The notes under the pieces were generated by a model that had not been told where the DNA came from, did not search any database, and saw only the letters and a program-made list of their open reading frames with translations. Of a DNA stretch of 64,000 nucleotides, positions 12,601 through 26,000 are shown piece after piece. The number at the start of each line of letters is the position of its first letter. Position 1 is the stretch's first letter. The position numbers and the translations under genes are program-made. Origin of the DNA: Cervus elaphus (taxonomy: Eukaryota > Chordata > Mammalia > Artiodactyla > Cervidae); contig NC_057818.1 in assembly GCF_910594005.1 (NCBI RefSeq), forward strand, positions 9,543,501 through 9,607,500, written 5' to 3'.

Positions 12601-15600
12601 GAGGCCAGGAGTGGCTAACTCTGTGTGGTAACTGAGCCCCGCGTTTCGCTGGAGGTGCCTGAAAACCAATGAAAACCAGCAAAGCTCGGCCCTTTCTCCT
12701 CCTCTCCTCCCACCTTGGGCCTGCCTGAGTTATTTTTCAGTTGTATGAAGATTTGGGGTGACACTATCTGTATGCACATCTTTGAGATGAGCTATACTCA
12801 TAAAATGCTTCCTGATGAACTTTTCAGACTATCTGTCTATGTATTTGAAAGGGCCATAGGACAGGAACTGGTTTTTCTCCCTAATGACTGTATTCTCAGG
12901 GCACTCAGAGTTCCCAGTATTGAGGCAGGAATGAATGACTGCCCATTACTCTCAAAATACGTATTCCCGGGCCCCATCCAGACCTACCAAGAATACTGGG
13001 CACAGGAATCCGTATTTTTCTGAAGCCCTGCAGGTGCTGCTGGTGGCCATGCCTGATTACCTGAGCCCAAACCAACTACAGCAGGTGTCATATGCCCCAC
13101 TGATATCCGTCCCTCAGCCTCACCACTGTGGTGTTCCCATGGCCCACTGCCAGCTGCTGTGTCTCTTGCCCTGGGGGGTTCTTGGCTGTCAGAGCAGCAG
13201 GTGGAAGGTAGCAGAGAATTAATGGCCCCTGCAAGCTGTTTTCCACCAATGACTGGTGGGATTGGTGGATAAACAGCCCAGTTGACTCAGGCCTCTGCTG
13301 GGATAACTTTGAGGCCCACATTCCTCACTGCTTTCCAGAGTTCCCCGGTGGGATTAGGCTCCAGCTGTCCACAGGGTAGTGTTTTTTGTTCCTTTCCTGC
13401 CTGGCTTCCCACTCCCCTATGGGGTGCCCTGGAATCCCCTCTCAAACGAACTACTTGTGCTTGAATCCTTGTTTCAGAATCAGCTTCTAAAGCGGAGTCT
13501 CCACTGTAGACACTCTCAGTCAGATAATTCCTTGCTCTGGGGCTTTCCTGTGTGCTGTAGGATGTTTAGCATCATCCTTGGCCTCCACTCATGAGGTGCC
13601 AGTAGCATCTCTTCCTCTCCCAAGTTGTGACAACCAGAACCACTTCCAAATTACCAGCCATCCCTGGGGGCCAACCATTTGAGAACCGCTGTGCCAGGAG
13701 AACCCAACTAACAGGTATCAATTGAAAAGTGAAATGGGGAGCCATGAAATGGCCTGTGGATCACACGCTTTCACTCTTTCATTCCTAGGAAGGTCAGTTC
13801 CTTGTATCAAACAGAAGTGGAGTGGGTGTTTCATTAGATGGATGAAAGTGATTCCTGCAATTATTCAGCAAATAGTTACTGAGCACTTACTCTGCGTTAG
13901 ATAGCTGATTGAGGCACTGAGGTGCAGCGATTTTAAAAAATTCATTTAATTCAAATAAAAATATATACACAAGTAAAAATAAGATTTAAATAAGACTCAA
14001 AAAGTAAAAAGTAAGTGGACACATGCCATGCTCTCATGGAGCCTAACACCATTTAAAACAACAGTGGAGGGACTTCCCTGGTGGTTCAGTGGCTAAGACT
14101 CTGACTCTGAGCTCTCAATGCAGGGGGTTCCATCCCTAGTCAGAGAACTAGATCTTCAATGCCACAACTAAGAGTTTTTGTGCTGCAGTGAAGATGGAAG
14201 ATCCTGCAAGCTACAACTAAGACCTGGTGCAACCAAATAAATAAATTTTTTTTTTTTTTTAAAAACCCAAATCAACAGAGCTTTCTTCAGCACAGTACAC
14301 ACAGTATCCGTGGTTCTGTGTGGTTCTGTGGAGCACAGAACATAGTTTCAGTAAAGGAAGCTTGGAGGCTGCTGTGAGGGATGGTACATCCTGATGAGGG
14401 ACGTGACGCAGGGCGGACTTAACTAAGGATGCTGAGACATGACAGAAGCAACCTGCTGTGTGCTCCACACCTAAACTTTTAAGGGTTTTGGAGCATCCAT
14501 AAACAAATGAAATCATGGCTTCACTACCTTTAGGCAGCCTTTCAAGGACAGCCTGACCTCTTAGCTGGATGGCAGCTAATCTGTTTTCCTCAAAAATATA
14601 ATTCGAGGTTCTTTTTCAAATGGTTGACATTGTTTCTCTCTTTTCTCCCCTTTCTCCTAAAAATTCTTTTTTCCCCTTTGTTCATTGCTAGCAGTCTAAT
14701 GACTGTTCTGCATATGTGAGCACGTTTGAGTGCAGGTAACTACCTGTTTGAATTATCCTTTAGTAGGGTTAAATGAGAAGACCAGTGGGTACAGTGATGG
14801 TGGTAGCTTAGTCTCTAAGTAGTGTCTGACTCTTGAAACCCCATGGACTATAGCCTGCCAGATTCCTTTGTCCATGGGATTTCCCAGGCAAGAATGCTGG
14901 AATGGGTTGCCGTTTCCTTCTCCAGGGGATCTTCCCAGCCCAGGGACTGAACCCACATCTCTCGCGTCTACTACATCGGAAGGCAGATTCTTTACCAACT
15001 GAGCCACCAGGGAAGCAGCACCAGACCCCAGATCTCCCTTAATCCACTCCTCCTTTATCTTGTTAAGTATTAGGGCTTAGGGTATTATTTCTGTCTAGCA
15101 AAAAGTTACTTTTCTCCAAAAAAGCAGAAGTTTAAAAAAACCCACAATAAAATCCAGTGTGCTAAAGTAACTCAACAACCAACTGGCAAGCGCTTTGCTG
15201 GGTGGTACCTGCTAATTGACCAAGGGGTCTTGTGAGTCAAGTACCTTTGAGGAAGTGGCTGCCCCCCTCCGGTGTCCGGTGTAGACTGTCACCAGGTAGT
15301 GGTACTGAGCAAAGGGGTCGTTGTCCTCCAGCACTGTGACCTTTACCTGGACAGAAGGATGGCATTGTGGGATCATCCACCACACATGTAGCCAGGAGTG
15401 AGTTGGGCATTCATGACAATTAAAGGGGGGAAGCACAATTATGTCTGCTATTGAGTCATTGCATCAGATAAGAACTGTTCTGTATAAAAGCAGAGTTTCA
15501 AGTGAAAACCAAAACTTTTAAAATAAAAAATATACACTCACTATTAAATATGACCCAAAGTAGTCAAATTGGAAATGAACTTGATATTAAGCTGAGAATG

Positions 15601-18600
15601 TTTGATGTTTGAGCTGATAAATACAAACTCTGTTCATAAATGATTTCTCATAACATTGGTAACCAGATTGTGCCTCTAAGGGAATTTAAAAAGAATGAAT
15701 GTGTTTTAGCAAAAAATAAATAGCTGCAGTTGGTCAGAGGCTACAGAGGGCTGGGCAGTGATGAGCTGCCCAGATCTATTGTCAGCGGAGGGCTGTTTTC
15801 TCAGTTGCCAAGGTGGTATTGTCAGGGATGCAAGTCATCTCTGTCAAAGTCGTGCACCTCCTAGGGAAGCCGATATCTAAGGACAGATTGGTGCATTGCC
15901 AAAGATCAAGACCTGGGCTTCTCAGCATAGTTCAGGACAATTCCAGAGCTCCTCAAGGGGTCAATCAACTGTCAATAGGCTGCATCCCAACTTGACTTCT
16001 CCCTCTACCCATCCTACCTTCTTCCTTCCCTGCCCCGGGGCTGATCCCAAGCACTTCTTGATAAATACCCTGCATATTCAACTCCATCTGGTCTGCTCCG
16101 CAGGAACCAACCTACAGCTGAGGGACTTAAAATATTAGTGTTAAACCCTTTGGGCAAATCAAATACAACAGTATAAATTGGGAAACTATTATCTTTTTAG
16201 GTTTCATACCATTCACATCCTGAGAGGTGTTGCTGTATGTAGGGAGGGTAGGCAATGTTGAAAGGTTCAGTGCATTCTTATATTCATTTATGTGCTCACT
16301 CACTCGTGAGTGTGTATTGAAGGCTCCTATGGGTCAGATGTGATGCATGTATCAGAAAAAGAATCACAACCTTGTTGTCACAATTGGTTATTGTTTGATC
16401 TTGTTTTTACCCTCAGACCTGACTTATCAGGCAGATCTGGGTTTGAATTCTGGCTCCTGGGAGGTCGCTTTGGACTAGATAATTGCCCTCTCTGCCCCTC
16501 TCTTGCTTCCTCTATAAAATGATAGAGGTACTGTGCAGGCCTGGGTTGTTCAAATCCCACACATTCCAATGATAGGACTGGTTTTGGCAAACGCCTGGAA
16601 GATAACCTCTAAGTCCTTGAATATTCTGCATGATCAGGGTGTCTGACTACCCGGGGCCTCAGGCCACCCTAAGCATTACGTGCTAACAGTCTGATCTGTG
16701 GTGAGAGCTCTGGGCCATGCTCTGTCAGTCTGACCTGGGCAGGGAAGAGGGGCAGTGGTTGCTGCAGACTAGAAGCAGTCATGCAGGTGCCATACTTACG
16801 AGACTGACCCCTCGTGAAACCAAGGTTTGGGGAGCTTCCCTGGTGGACAGTATGTCACATGTGCTGTTGCACATCATTGCTAGAATTCATCTGTCTGTAG
16901 GGCTCCATGGGGAGAGGACAGTTAGAATCTCTTGCCTGATCTCTCCTGGACCCTTCCCTTTGCTGACTTTAATCTGCACTTTTTCACTGTAATAAACCAT
17001 AACCATGAGGATAATAGCTTTTTAAAGTTCTGTGTTTCCTTCTAGCAAATCATTGAATTTGAGGGTGGTCTAGGGGACTCTCAACATCAGTACCTTTCCC
17101 CTTGGTGCTGTTGTGGGCATTAAGTGGGAATAGTACCTGGCACATAGTAGATCCTCAATAAGTGGTCAGTTTTATATCCTCCTGATAATTTTATAAACAA
17201 GAACATTTTACAGGTAAAGAGGCTGAGGGGCCAGCTTATCGGAGATGACTCCAGGGGTCAAGGCCTGGACTTGGAGCTGGCCCCTCAGCTCCCCACCGGG
17301 GCTCCATTCTCTGGAGCTCCTGCAAGGGGACTGCTCACCCACTGCTATTCCCGTGGATCGTGCCACCTCACCTTGGCTTGATCCTGAGCATCCTTCCTCC
17401 TCGCCCAGATCAACACCAGAAGGTAGGCCACGAAGAGGCAGCTCACGGTAGTCACAACCACAGGGTTGTCCTCAAAGGTGGCAAACAGCTTAGCAGTCTG
17501 GCGGACATCCACAGCGTTGGGCATCACCAGGAACGTGCTCCCAAAGAAGGTGAGGTGGTTGCAGAGGCAGTGGGTCTGCGAGAGGGTGGTCCGCGGCCCC
17601 ACCTGCAACCCCAAAGAGGCCCTGGTGAAAGCACTTGGGTAGCGTATCTTCCCTGCCCACGGGAGGAGAGCAGTGAGGGGTGGATTCTGTCCTGGGAAGG
17701 GCTGGGAGACTGCTGAAGGCCAGCTTCAGGATTCTCTTTGGGCTTTTTTATTTAGTTAAACGTTAATCTTTAAATATAGTGAATTATGTCTTGTAATGGG
17801 CTCATCTGGTGGCTCAGACAGTAAAGAATCTGCTTGCAATGCCCCAGACCCAGGTTCAATCCCTGGTTTGGGAAGATCCCTTGAAGAAGGGAATAGTTAC
17901 CCACTCCAGTGTTCTTGCCTGGAGAATTCCAGGAACAGAGGAGCCTGGCAGGCTACAGCCCGTGAGGTCACAAAGAGTCAGGCATGACTGAGCGACCTAA
18001 CGCTTACACATGTCTGTAATAAGCATTTTTGCACCTGTCATTCTCAGTGAGTGACCATGTCCATCTTGCCAATCTGCTTTGCCTTTTTGGATAGGAAGTA
18101 TAAAGGGCAAAACCAGAACGCCCTCTGTCCGCCAGCCTCCAGAAGCAGCCACTGCCATGTGTTTGGTGTGCATCCTTTCCAGTCCTCTCTCCCACCTGGT
18201 GCTCTCTCACCGGGCAGGTATTTGTGGGGTGCTACTTCCAGGCCAGGCAACGGGCAAGGTGCTGAGAGGACATTCAGGGTGACCAACCCATCTCAGTTTG
18301 CCAGGGACCTCTCTGTTTCTCAAACTGAAAGTCTTAGATCCTGGGAGCCCCCTGAGTCCCAGGCAAACTGAGACAGTGGGTTATCTTACACTGAAGAGAA
18401 AAATGGCAGAGATCAGGAGAACCATGGCAAGAAAACAGGAAGGACGAATATTCACATCCTAAGCTGGTTCTCAGCAACAGAAAAGAATTCTCTAAATTTT
18501 ACCCACTTTAGACCTAGGGACCTGTGACCCCTGTCCCAGGCTCGTGCTTTGAAGGGCCCCACTCTAGCTGTCCTAGGGCTGTGCCCTTGTGCACAGGATG

Positions 18601-20013
18601 AAGAGTCGTGGGGGCAGAGGGAACATGCCCACCATAGCACATACAACCCAGCGAGGACCAGGGTGAGATCCTTGGTGACCCTGAGAAAGAGCCCCCCTTA
18701 AATTTTGCACTCCAGATGCCTCATTTGTCTTACCTAAAATGTCTTACCCTGGGACCCCCCACTTTTAGACTGTGGTCTGGGGACTTGGACCTCAGAATTC
18801 CCTCTTCTAGGGCCCGCCCAGACCCAATCCTTAGGATCGTCCTTCTGTGGAGGACTGGCTACTGGTGTGGCCACCGACGGGCACAAGAGAGGCAAAGAAG
18901 TGAAGTGAAGTTGTTCAGTCATGTCCAACTCTTTTTGACCCCATGGGCTGTAGCCTACAAGGCTCCTCTGTCCTTGGAATTTTCCAGTCAAGAATACTGG
19001 AGTGGGTTGCCATTTCCTATGGCAAAACATGGGGAAATGGGGCATGTAGATGGAGCTTGGGCTCGGGGTCCTTGTGGTATGGGGACTGAGGTTAGGGGAG
19101 AGAGAGACAGGAATGGGGCAGGGGAGGGCTCTCTATCTGGCTCTTAATTCATTTTGTGCACTTAGCGACAAGGCTTCTCTTGCAGGCTAAGGCCTTCCTT
19201 AGCTTGCAGTCCACCCAGGGCTATTCGGAGGGTGAAGATTTCATTCAGACCCACAACCCAGCACTACTTTTTCATTCCAGGGTCCACCATAAGGTGGTAA
19301 GGTAGGAGACAACAGAAAATACTGACATGTGGAAAGTTCTTTGCTCAACACCTGGTGAGGAAGAACCTGTGGCAGCCCAAACATGCCTCAGCAGATAATT
19401 CTTATCTTTTACCCTTAACACACCTCCTGGCAAAGCTGACCCCTCTGACAGCTATGGCGTCAGCTGTTTTATTGACAGAGTTCACGTGGGTCTCACATCC
19501 ATATTTGCTTACTGTTTCCTAATCCGGATGACTGTTCTGCATCAGCTGTGGGTCGGGAACCCTTGGCACACCCAGGAGGGGTGGGGCTGGTTCAGAGAAC
19601 CCCAAGCAAGTGCTCCTGACAAGACCTTCTCAGCACTAGGCGCACAGGGGCCAGACCTGATCTATTCCTAACGTTTTACTTTACTGGGTTTTCACAAAGA
19701 CTTGGAGGGCAGTGGCTTTCCTACTCTTTTTCCAGTATGAGAGTCCTTTTGAAAACCAGAAGTTAATCTGGAAAAACCAGAAACTCTTCATGAGATTCCC
19801 CCATGACAGAAGCTACACCTTTAGTATCCTTTGAGAAAATATATAAAGAAGTTCTCAAACCCCTTGCAATAATTCTGCCTTTACTCCACTGATAAGGTCT
19901 GCAGTTCACAGATTTGGAGCTTTCTTTGGTTATTTAGAGAATAGACGGTGATTTTTCCATCCAAAATTGGTGATCCCATTTACTTATTTTTCCTCCATTT
20001 AATTATTTATGGC

Positions 20014-20044
<31 letters not shown>

Positions 20045-23000
20045 ACGTGCATGTGCACTCAGTCGTGTCTGACTCTTTGCGACCCCATGGACTGTAGCCC
20101 ATCAGGCTCCTCTGTTTATGGAACTTCCCAGGCAAGAATTCTGGAGTGGGTTGCTATTTCCTATTCCAGATGGCTCTGTATCAGTACCCATCTTTATCAA
20201 CATCTATTTCTATAATGAGCATCAGGTTCACAGTATTGGGTTAACATAATTTTGGTAATATGACACATTCCCCATGACTTTTGTATGCCCCACATTTGTG
20301 TGTGTGTGCATTAGTATCTGTATATTCTTAAAAATGTGTAAGCACCTGGGAACCCATGACTCCACCCAAAAGCTAGGAACTTTCCAGTAACTTACATTTA
20401 GCTAAGTGGTCCTCCCTCAGTCTGTCCTCATGCCCCCTCTCAACCCAGAGTGTCTAACACAACAGTCACTTTCATCTGTGGAGCACCTACTATGTACCAG
20501 GTGCCACACTAAGTACTTTATACTTATAACCTGGTCTAGGTCCCACCCTGTGGTAAGTGGCAGCCATCCTTTATCCCCATTTTCAGATGGGAAAGTTCAG
20601 AGAGGTGGGGGGCCTTGTCCAAGGTCATCTTGCAAGTGCTGATGACATGGAATTGGACCCAAGTCTGTCCAGTGGCAGAGTCCTTGCAGCCAGCCCCTGC
20701 ACCATCCTATTCTGAGCCTCAGGCCTCAGGGCAGTCTGCAACGGGCATTCTGTGTCAGCAACATGGGGATCAGATGAGTCACTGGTAGCAAGGACTCTCA
20801 AAGATGGCAACACACTCGTTCACAAGGTACAAAGACTTAGGCTGCAAGCGTGGGAAACACGCTGTCTCTTGGACATCTCAATGAGCCCTTGTCTCTTCTT
20901 GGCACTTGGGGAACTGCCATGTGTGGCAGCTGGAAGCCAGGCTGGAGTTGACAAGGAAGCCAAAGAGGAAGCAGAAACAAACCCCAAAGGATCTTGGTTC
21001 TGAGTCCCCTTTTGTGGCTCTGCTAGGACCTGGCCTCTTAGACTTGTGACTGCTATCATTGGAAATATGCACCATTTGCTTCTCGTCTGTCCTCTCCTAG
21101 ACTGAGTGCTCACTGTTTGTCTCATCATTGTATCCCTACTAGTTGGCCTGGCACTGGTGAACATGTGTAGAATGAATGAAAGAAGGAATATGATCTAGGG
21201 GGTGGGGATGGGTGTGTCATAAAATTCAACTAGACATGGAGGTTGTTCTGGGGAGAGTATGGAAGTCCAGCAGAGGGAGACTGCAGACATCTGCCACCCC
21301 AAGAAGATGGCATTGGATTGGAAGATTGAAGTGGGAATGGGAGTTTTGCAGGCAGGGTAGGGGAAAGGGGCCTTCTGAGGGAAAGAACTGCATGTGCAAA
21401 GGCATGGAAGAGGGAAGGAAGACACTGATGCCCCAGGGATGGCTTCTGATGGCCTCAAAACCTATGTCTGACACCAGGACACTGTCACAGGCCTTGGCTC
21501 CGCGGAGGCAGAGCTGAGCTGCCCTGAGACAAGGGTGTGATTGCTGTTAATAGAACCACCTGCCTCCAGGGCTCCAGGAGCCTGGGCTGGGCTCTGGAGA
21601 AGCAGTGCCTCATGTTGCTTAAAGCTTGTGCTCTGGGGACAGACCTGGGCTTGACTCTCTACCATCTTCTTTGCTTCCCCCTCCTTACCTGGCACCCGGA
21701 GTTGTCCCAAGTGCCCTGGACCTCATCCCAGAAAACACAATGGGACAGGAAGGTGGTGATGCCGACTGTGAGGTCCCTGCCGGGAGCCGGCTCCAGGTCA
21801 GACTCAGGGATCACAGTCAGATAGTAGACACCTTCTCCAAAATGCAGGTCCTCTGGACTCAGGATCCACGTGGACAGCTCATCTGCAGGAAGCAGTGGGT
21901 ATGGGGGGTGGGGGTGGGGGTCCAGGTCAGCCTGAAGCCTCGTGGAAGCTGCATCTAATGTGATGGGAGCGGGGCACCAGGTGCCTGGGCAGGGAGGCAG
22001 ACACTGACGGTCTCCCTGATGCCCCAGGAGTAAGGAGAGGAGGCACGCCCAGCTCAGTGAGCTGAGTTGGCCCCATGAGGCACAGATTCTGACTTTGCTC
22101 CTCCTCGGCCGTGTGACTATGGACTAGTTACTTAACCTCTCTGTTTGTATCCGAAAAGTAAACGTTTCATTCATCCCCATCCCCAAGGGCTGTCATGAGG
22201 ACTGCAATAAGGTCAGTTCTGTGAGTGCTTGTCAGCTTCTTCAGGGCATATAGTAATTGTTCACCTAGTATTGCCTAATAATAATAATCATACCACTAAC
22301 AAAAATAAGTACTGAATGTAGCAAGTTTTTTTTTCTTTTTCTTTTTTTTCTCTATGGCTCTGATTTTCAAGTTTTAAGCTGGTCACACCCCCAGGAAGCA
22401 ACTCAAGAGGCTGCCCTGGGTGGTGGGACTACCTGGAGCAGCCGTTGGCAGGAGGTGAGCCTGGGCATCGTAGCTGGTCTCATTGGGGTGGTAGCCATAG
22501 CCCAGGCTGAGCGTGAGTGTGGCGTCAGGTCTCCAGTGAAGCTGGATCCCTAAAGCTGCGCTGCCTGACGTCAGGTTCACTCGCAGAGCTTCAGGTCTGC
22601 TCAGGTTCAGCACGGTTGGCTCGCCGTGTCCTTCTGAAAGCCGAGGCAGCAGGATCTGTATTCAGAAACAGTCAAATCAAGGGTGTGCCAGGACAGGAAT
22701 GCCTGTGAACATCAGGGAGAGCCCCTGGGGAGCTGAAATCCAGCCTGCGCTCTGCTCTTTCCATTAGTTTCCTGAGGCTGCTGTGACAAATGACCACAGC
22801 TTTGTGGCTTAAAACAACACAAGTTTATTCTGTTACAGCCCTGGAGGCCAGAAGCCCCCAAATCAGTTGCACGGGGCTACAGTTATCAGAGCTGTTTCCT
22901 TCTTGAGGTTCCAGGGGGGAGAACCCACTTCTTTGCCTTTTCCAGTTTCTTGAAGTGCCTGCAGTCCTTGGCTCATGTACGCCTTCTTGCATCACCCAAC

Positions 23001-26000
23001 CTGTTGATTCTGTCATCAAACTGCCTTTCCCCTGCCCCACCCACCTGCCACTTAGAAGGACCTCTCGATGACACTGGGCCCACCCAGGTGCTCCAGGATC
23101 ATCTCTCTATTTCGGGATCTTTAACTTAAATCACATCTGCAGAGTCACGTTTTGCCGTGTCAGCTGCCATATTCACGGCTCAGGGATAAGGATGAGCATG
23201 TCTTCGGGGCCTTTATTCGGCCCCTGCTCCTCAAGCTGTGCACCCTGACTCAGGGCTACACCTGCACAGAAAGTGCACGAGGATGACTCTGGGCTCCAGA
23301 GCACAGGCTCAGTAATGGTACACAGGCTTGGTTGCTCCACAGCATGTGGGAGCTTCCCAGACCAGGGATCAAACCCATGTCCCCTGCACTGGAGATGAAA
23401 CCCAGGTCTCCTGTATTGCAGGCAGTCTCCTGAATTGCAGGTGGATTCTTAACCACAGAGCCACCAGGGAAGCCCTCACTGAGAGGATTAAAAATGTTGT
23501 TATGTACAAAATCCTTAGCCAAGTGCCACATACACAGTAGCACTCAATTAGTTGCTGCTATTCCTCTGCTTTATTCTAACATTAGAACTTCTCATAACCA
23601 CTCTCCATTTAATCAGCTCTCTGAATTAACTAATGCCCTCCACCCACTATTTATTTATTTAATTAAAAAAAATTTTTGACTGCACCTCAAAGGTTGAATC
23701 TGGGACCACAGTAGTGAAAGCACCAAGTCCTAACCACTGGACCACCAGGGAATTCCTTCCATCCTTTTTCTTTTTTTAAATATGTATTTATTTGATTGAG
23801 CTGGATCTTAGTTGTGGCATGTGGGATCTAGTTCCCTGACCAGGCGTTGAACCAGTCGTTTGAACATTCTTTATCACAGCATATATATAACCAAATAATA
23901 TATAGTTTTACGTTAAACTATATAAATACATATAGTTTTATGTTAAATTACAATGTTTGCAATGCTTATAGTAGGGTAAGGATAATTTTTCATGATTCTC
24001 TTCTTTTTTTCTTTTCTCTTTCTTTCTTTTTTTGCCCACATCATGCAGCTTATAGGACCTTAGTTCTCTGACCAGGGATTGAACCTAGGCCCTCAGTAGT
24101 GGAAATGTGGAGTCCTAACTACTGGACCCCCAGGTAATTCCCAGTGATTCTCTTCTTTAGTCTTTTTTTTTCATAACCAGCCAATTTTGGACCCAACCAA
24201 GTTGAAAAAGAATTCAGAAGTGCCACCTGACTTCTGAGCATACTCTAAGCCTACCTCGATATACTCTGACAGATTCTTCACAGGGATGCGTTGTCCACTA
24301 GGACTGGTCAGAGAGAGGCCACCCACAGTTCCGCTGACATCAAAGTGACCTCGGGCTGGAAAGGGGCTCTTGGGGAAGCTCATCATCTGAAACCAAGAAC
24401 AGAGAGCATTAGCCAAGGCCCCTAAGGGCCAGAAGATAACCAGGCCCCTGTGTGAAGGAAAAGGTTTTCCTAGACGGGTGGATAGGTGGCCCTTGCCCTG
24501 TGGGGTGAATGAAAGGGCCCCATTTTTAGCTGCTGCTATCTTTCCTGGTGTGTGTGTGTGTGTGTGTGTGTGTGACCTTCAAGGCTGTGACCTCAGAAAT
24601 CTGGGCCTAGAGACCTGATCATACTTGGTACAGCTGAGCAATTACTGGACTATGAACAGTGTGACACTTTCTTCTAGCAAAGGCACAAGGTTTCTAAGAG
24701 AAAGACATTTGTCTGCTTTCTTGCAGGCTCAAGGAGCCGAGAGTCAGATGTGCCCTAATTTGGGAAGGGAACAGCCCTGAGTTTACTTTTGCCTACTTAT
24801 GGAATGGAGTCTGAAGAGCTTCATTTCCAAGGACTAATTAAACCAGGGCTGCTGGAGAAATTCCACTATACAGTGGAAAGAGGGTGGCCTGGGGAGTCAG
24901 AAGGCCTGGGCCTGCCACTTTGCTGGTCGCCTCGGGCAAGTCACTGAACACACCTGTAAAATGGGCTTAATTAATTGATAGAACTGTTAGCAACATGAAT
25001 GAAAAAACATGTGTGCCAGTGCTTTGCAAACTGTAAAGGGCTGTTGCTAAGGGTGTTCTTTCTGTTGTTACCCTTATGTCCACAGGCTCCCGATAGTCCT
25101 CCATGGAGCCAAGGGAGAGGGTAGCGGGCAAGATGAAGGTCGCAGAACTGGCTGCAGCAATGTGCACGGAGGAGCCTCGCCAACTCCGGGGCTGTATTCT
25201 GTCCACAAGGTGAGAACGGAGGTGCCGGGAGAGAGAGGAGAAGGCCAGTGTCAGAGGAAGATCTGCCCGGTCTAGCACTGCATGGGGACTAGCTTTAGCA
25301 TCAGTGCTTCTTTCGAGATCCCCTTAGATCAGTAGTCCCCAAGGTTCTGTCACCAGGGACCGGTTTCATGGGAGACAAATTTTCCAAGGACCAGGTAGGG
25401 GGATGGCTTGGGGATGATTCAAGCACATTACACTTATTGTGCGCTTTATTTCTATTATTATTACATCGGCTCCACCTCAGATCATCAGGCATTAGACCTC
25501 AGAGACCTGCCTTACTCAGATGATTCTGTGTTTGCATCAGTGGGAGCAGCATAAAAGGCAGGTGATGCCTCAAGGCTGGGCAGGTGGCCCCACGAGGACA
25601 GGGCTTTGGCCTGCCTTGTCTCCTGTGGCACCCCAGTGCCTAGGGCAGTGCCTGGCATGTGATGGTGGTCAATACATGTCTTGTTGAATGAATAAATGAG
25701 CTTGGATGTAGACACTTCTCCAGACCTATCTCCCCACCCTACTTGACCTCCTATGAGACCGTCTTTACTGGCCTTTGACCTCATCCCATCTGAGTAGGCT
25801 GGGGACCTGGTTTCAGATCCTAGTTGTGATCACAGTGCTGCTCTGGCAAACTGCCCCTGGGATCCAGGAGGGCAGCCGTGGCAGAAGAACCAAGGGAGGG
25901 TGCTCGGTGCTAAGGGTCCCAAAAATGCCTGCAGCACCGTCCAGTCCCCGATCCTCAGGGGGTGGCATGGAAGGGGGAGGTCATTCCCAGGTGCTGAAGG

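Noticed and set aside
25211..25280. Extension of exon 25072-25198 to the right (frame open to 25278)
   Set aside because: The acceptor at 25199-25200 is needed for phase with 26408, and similarity to human starts there.
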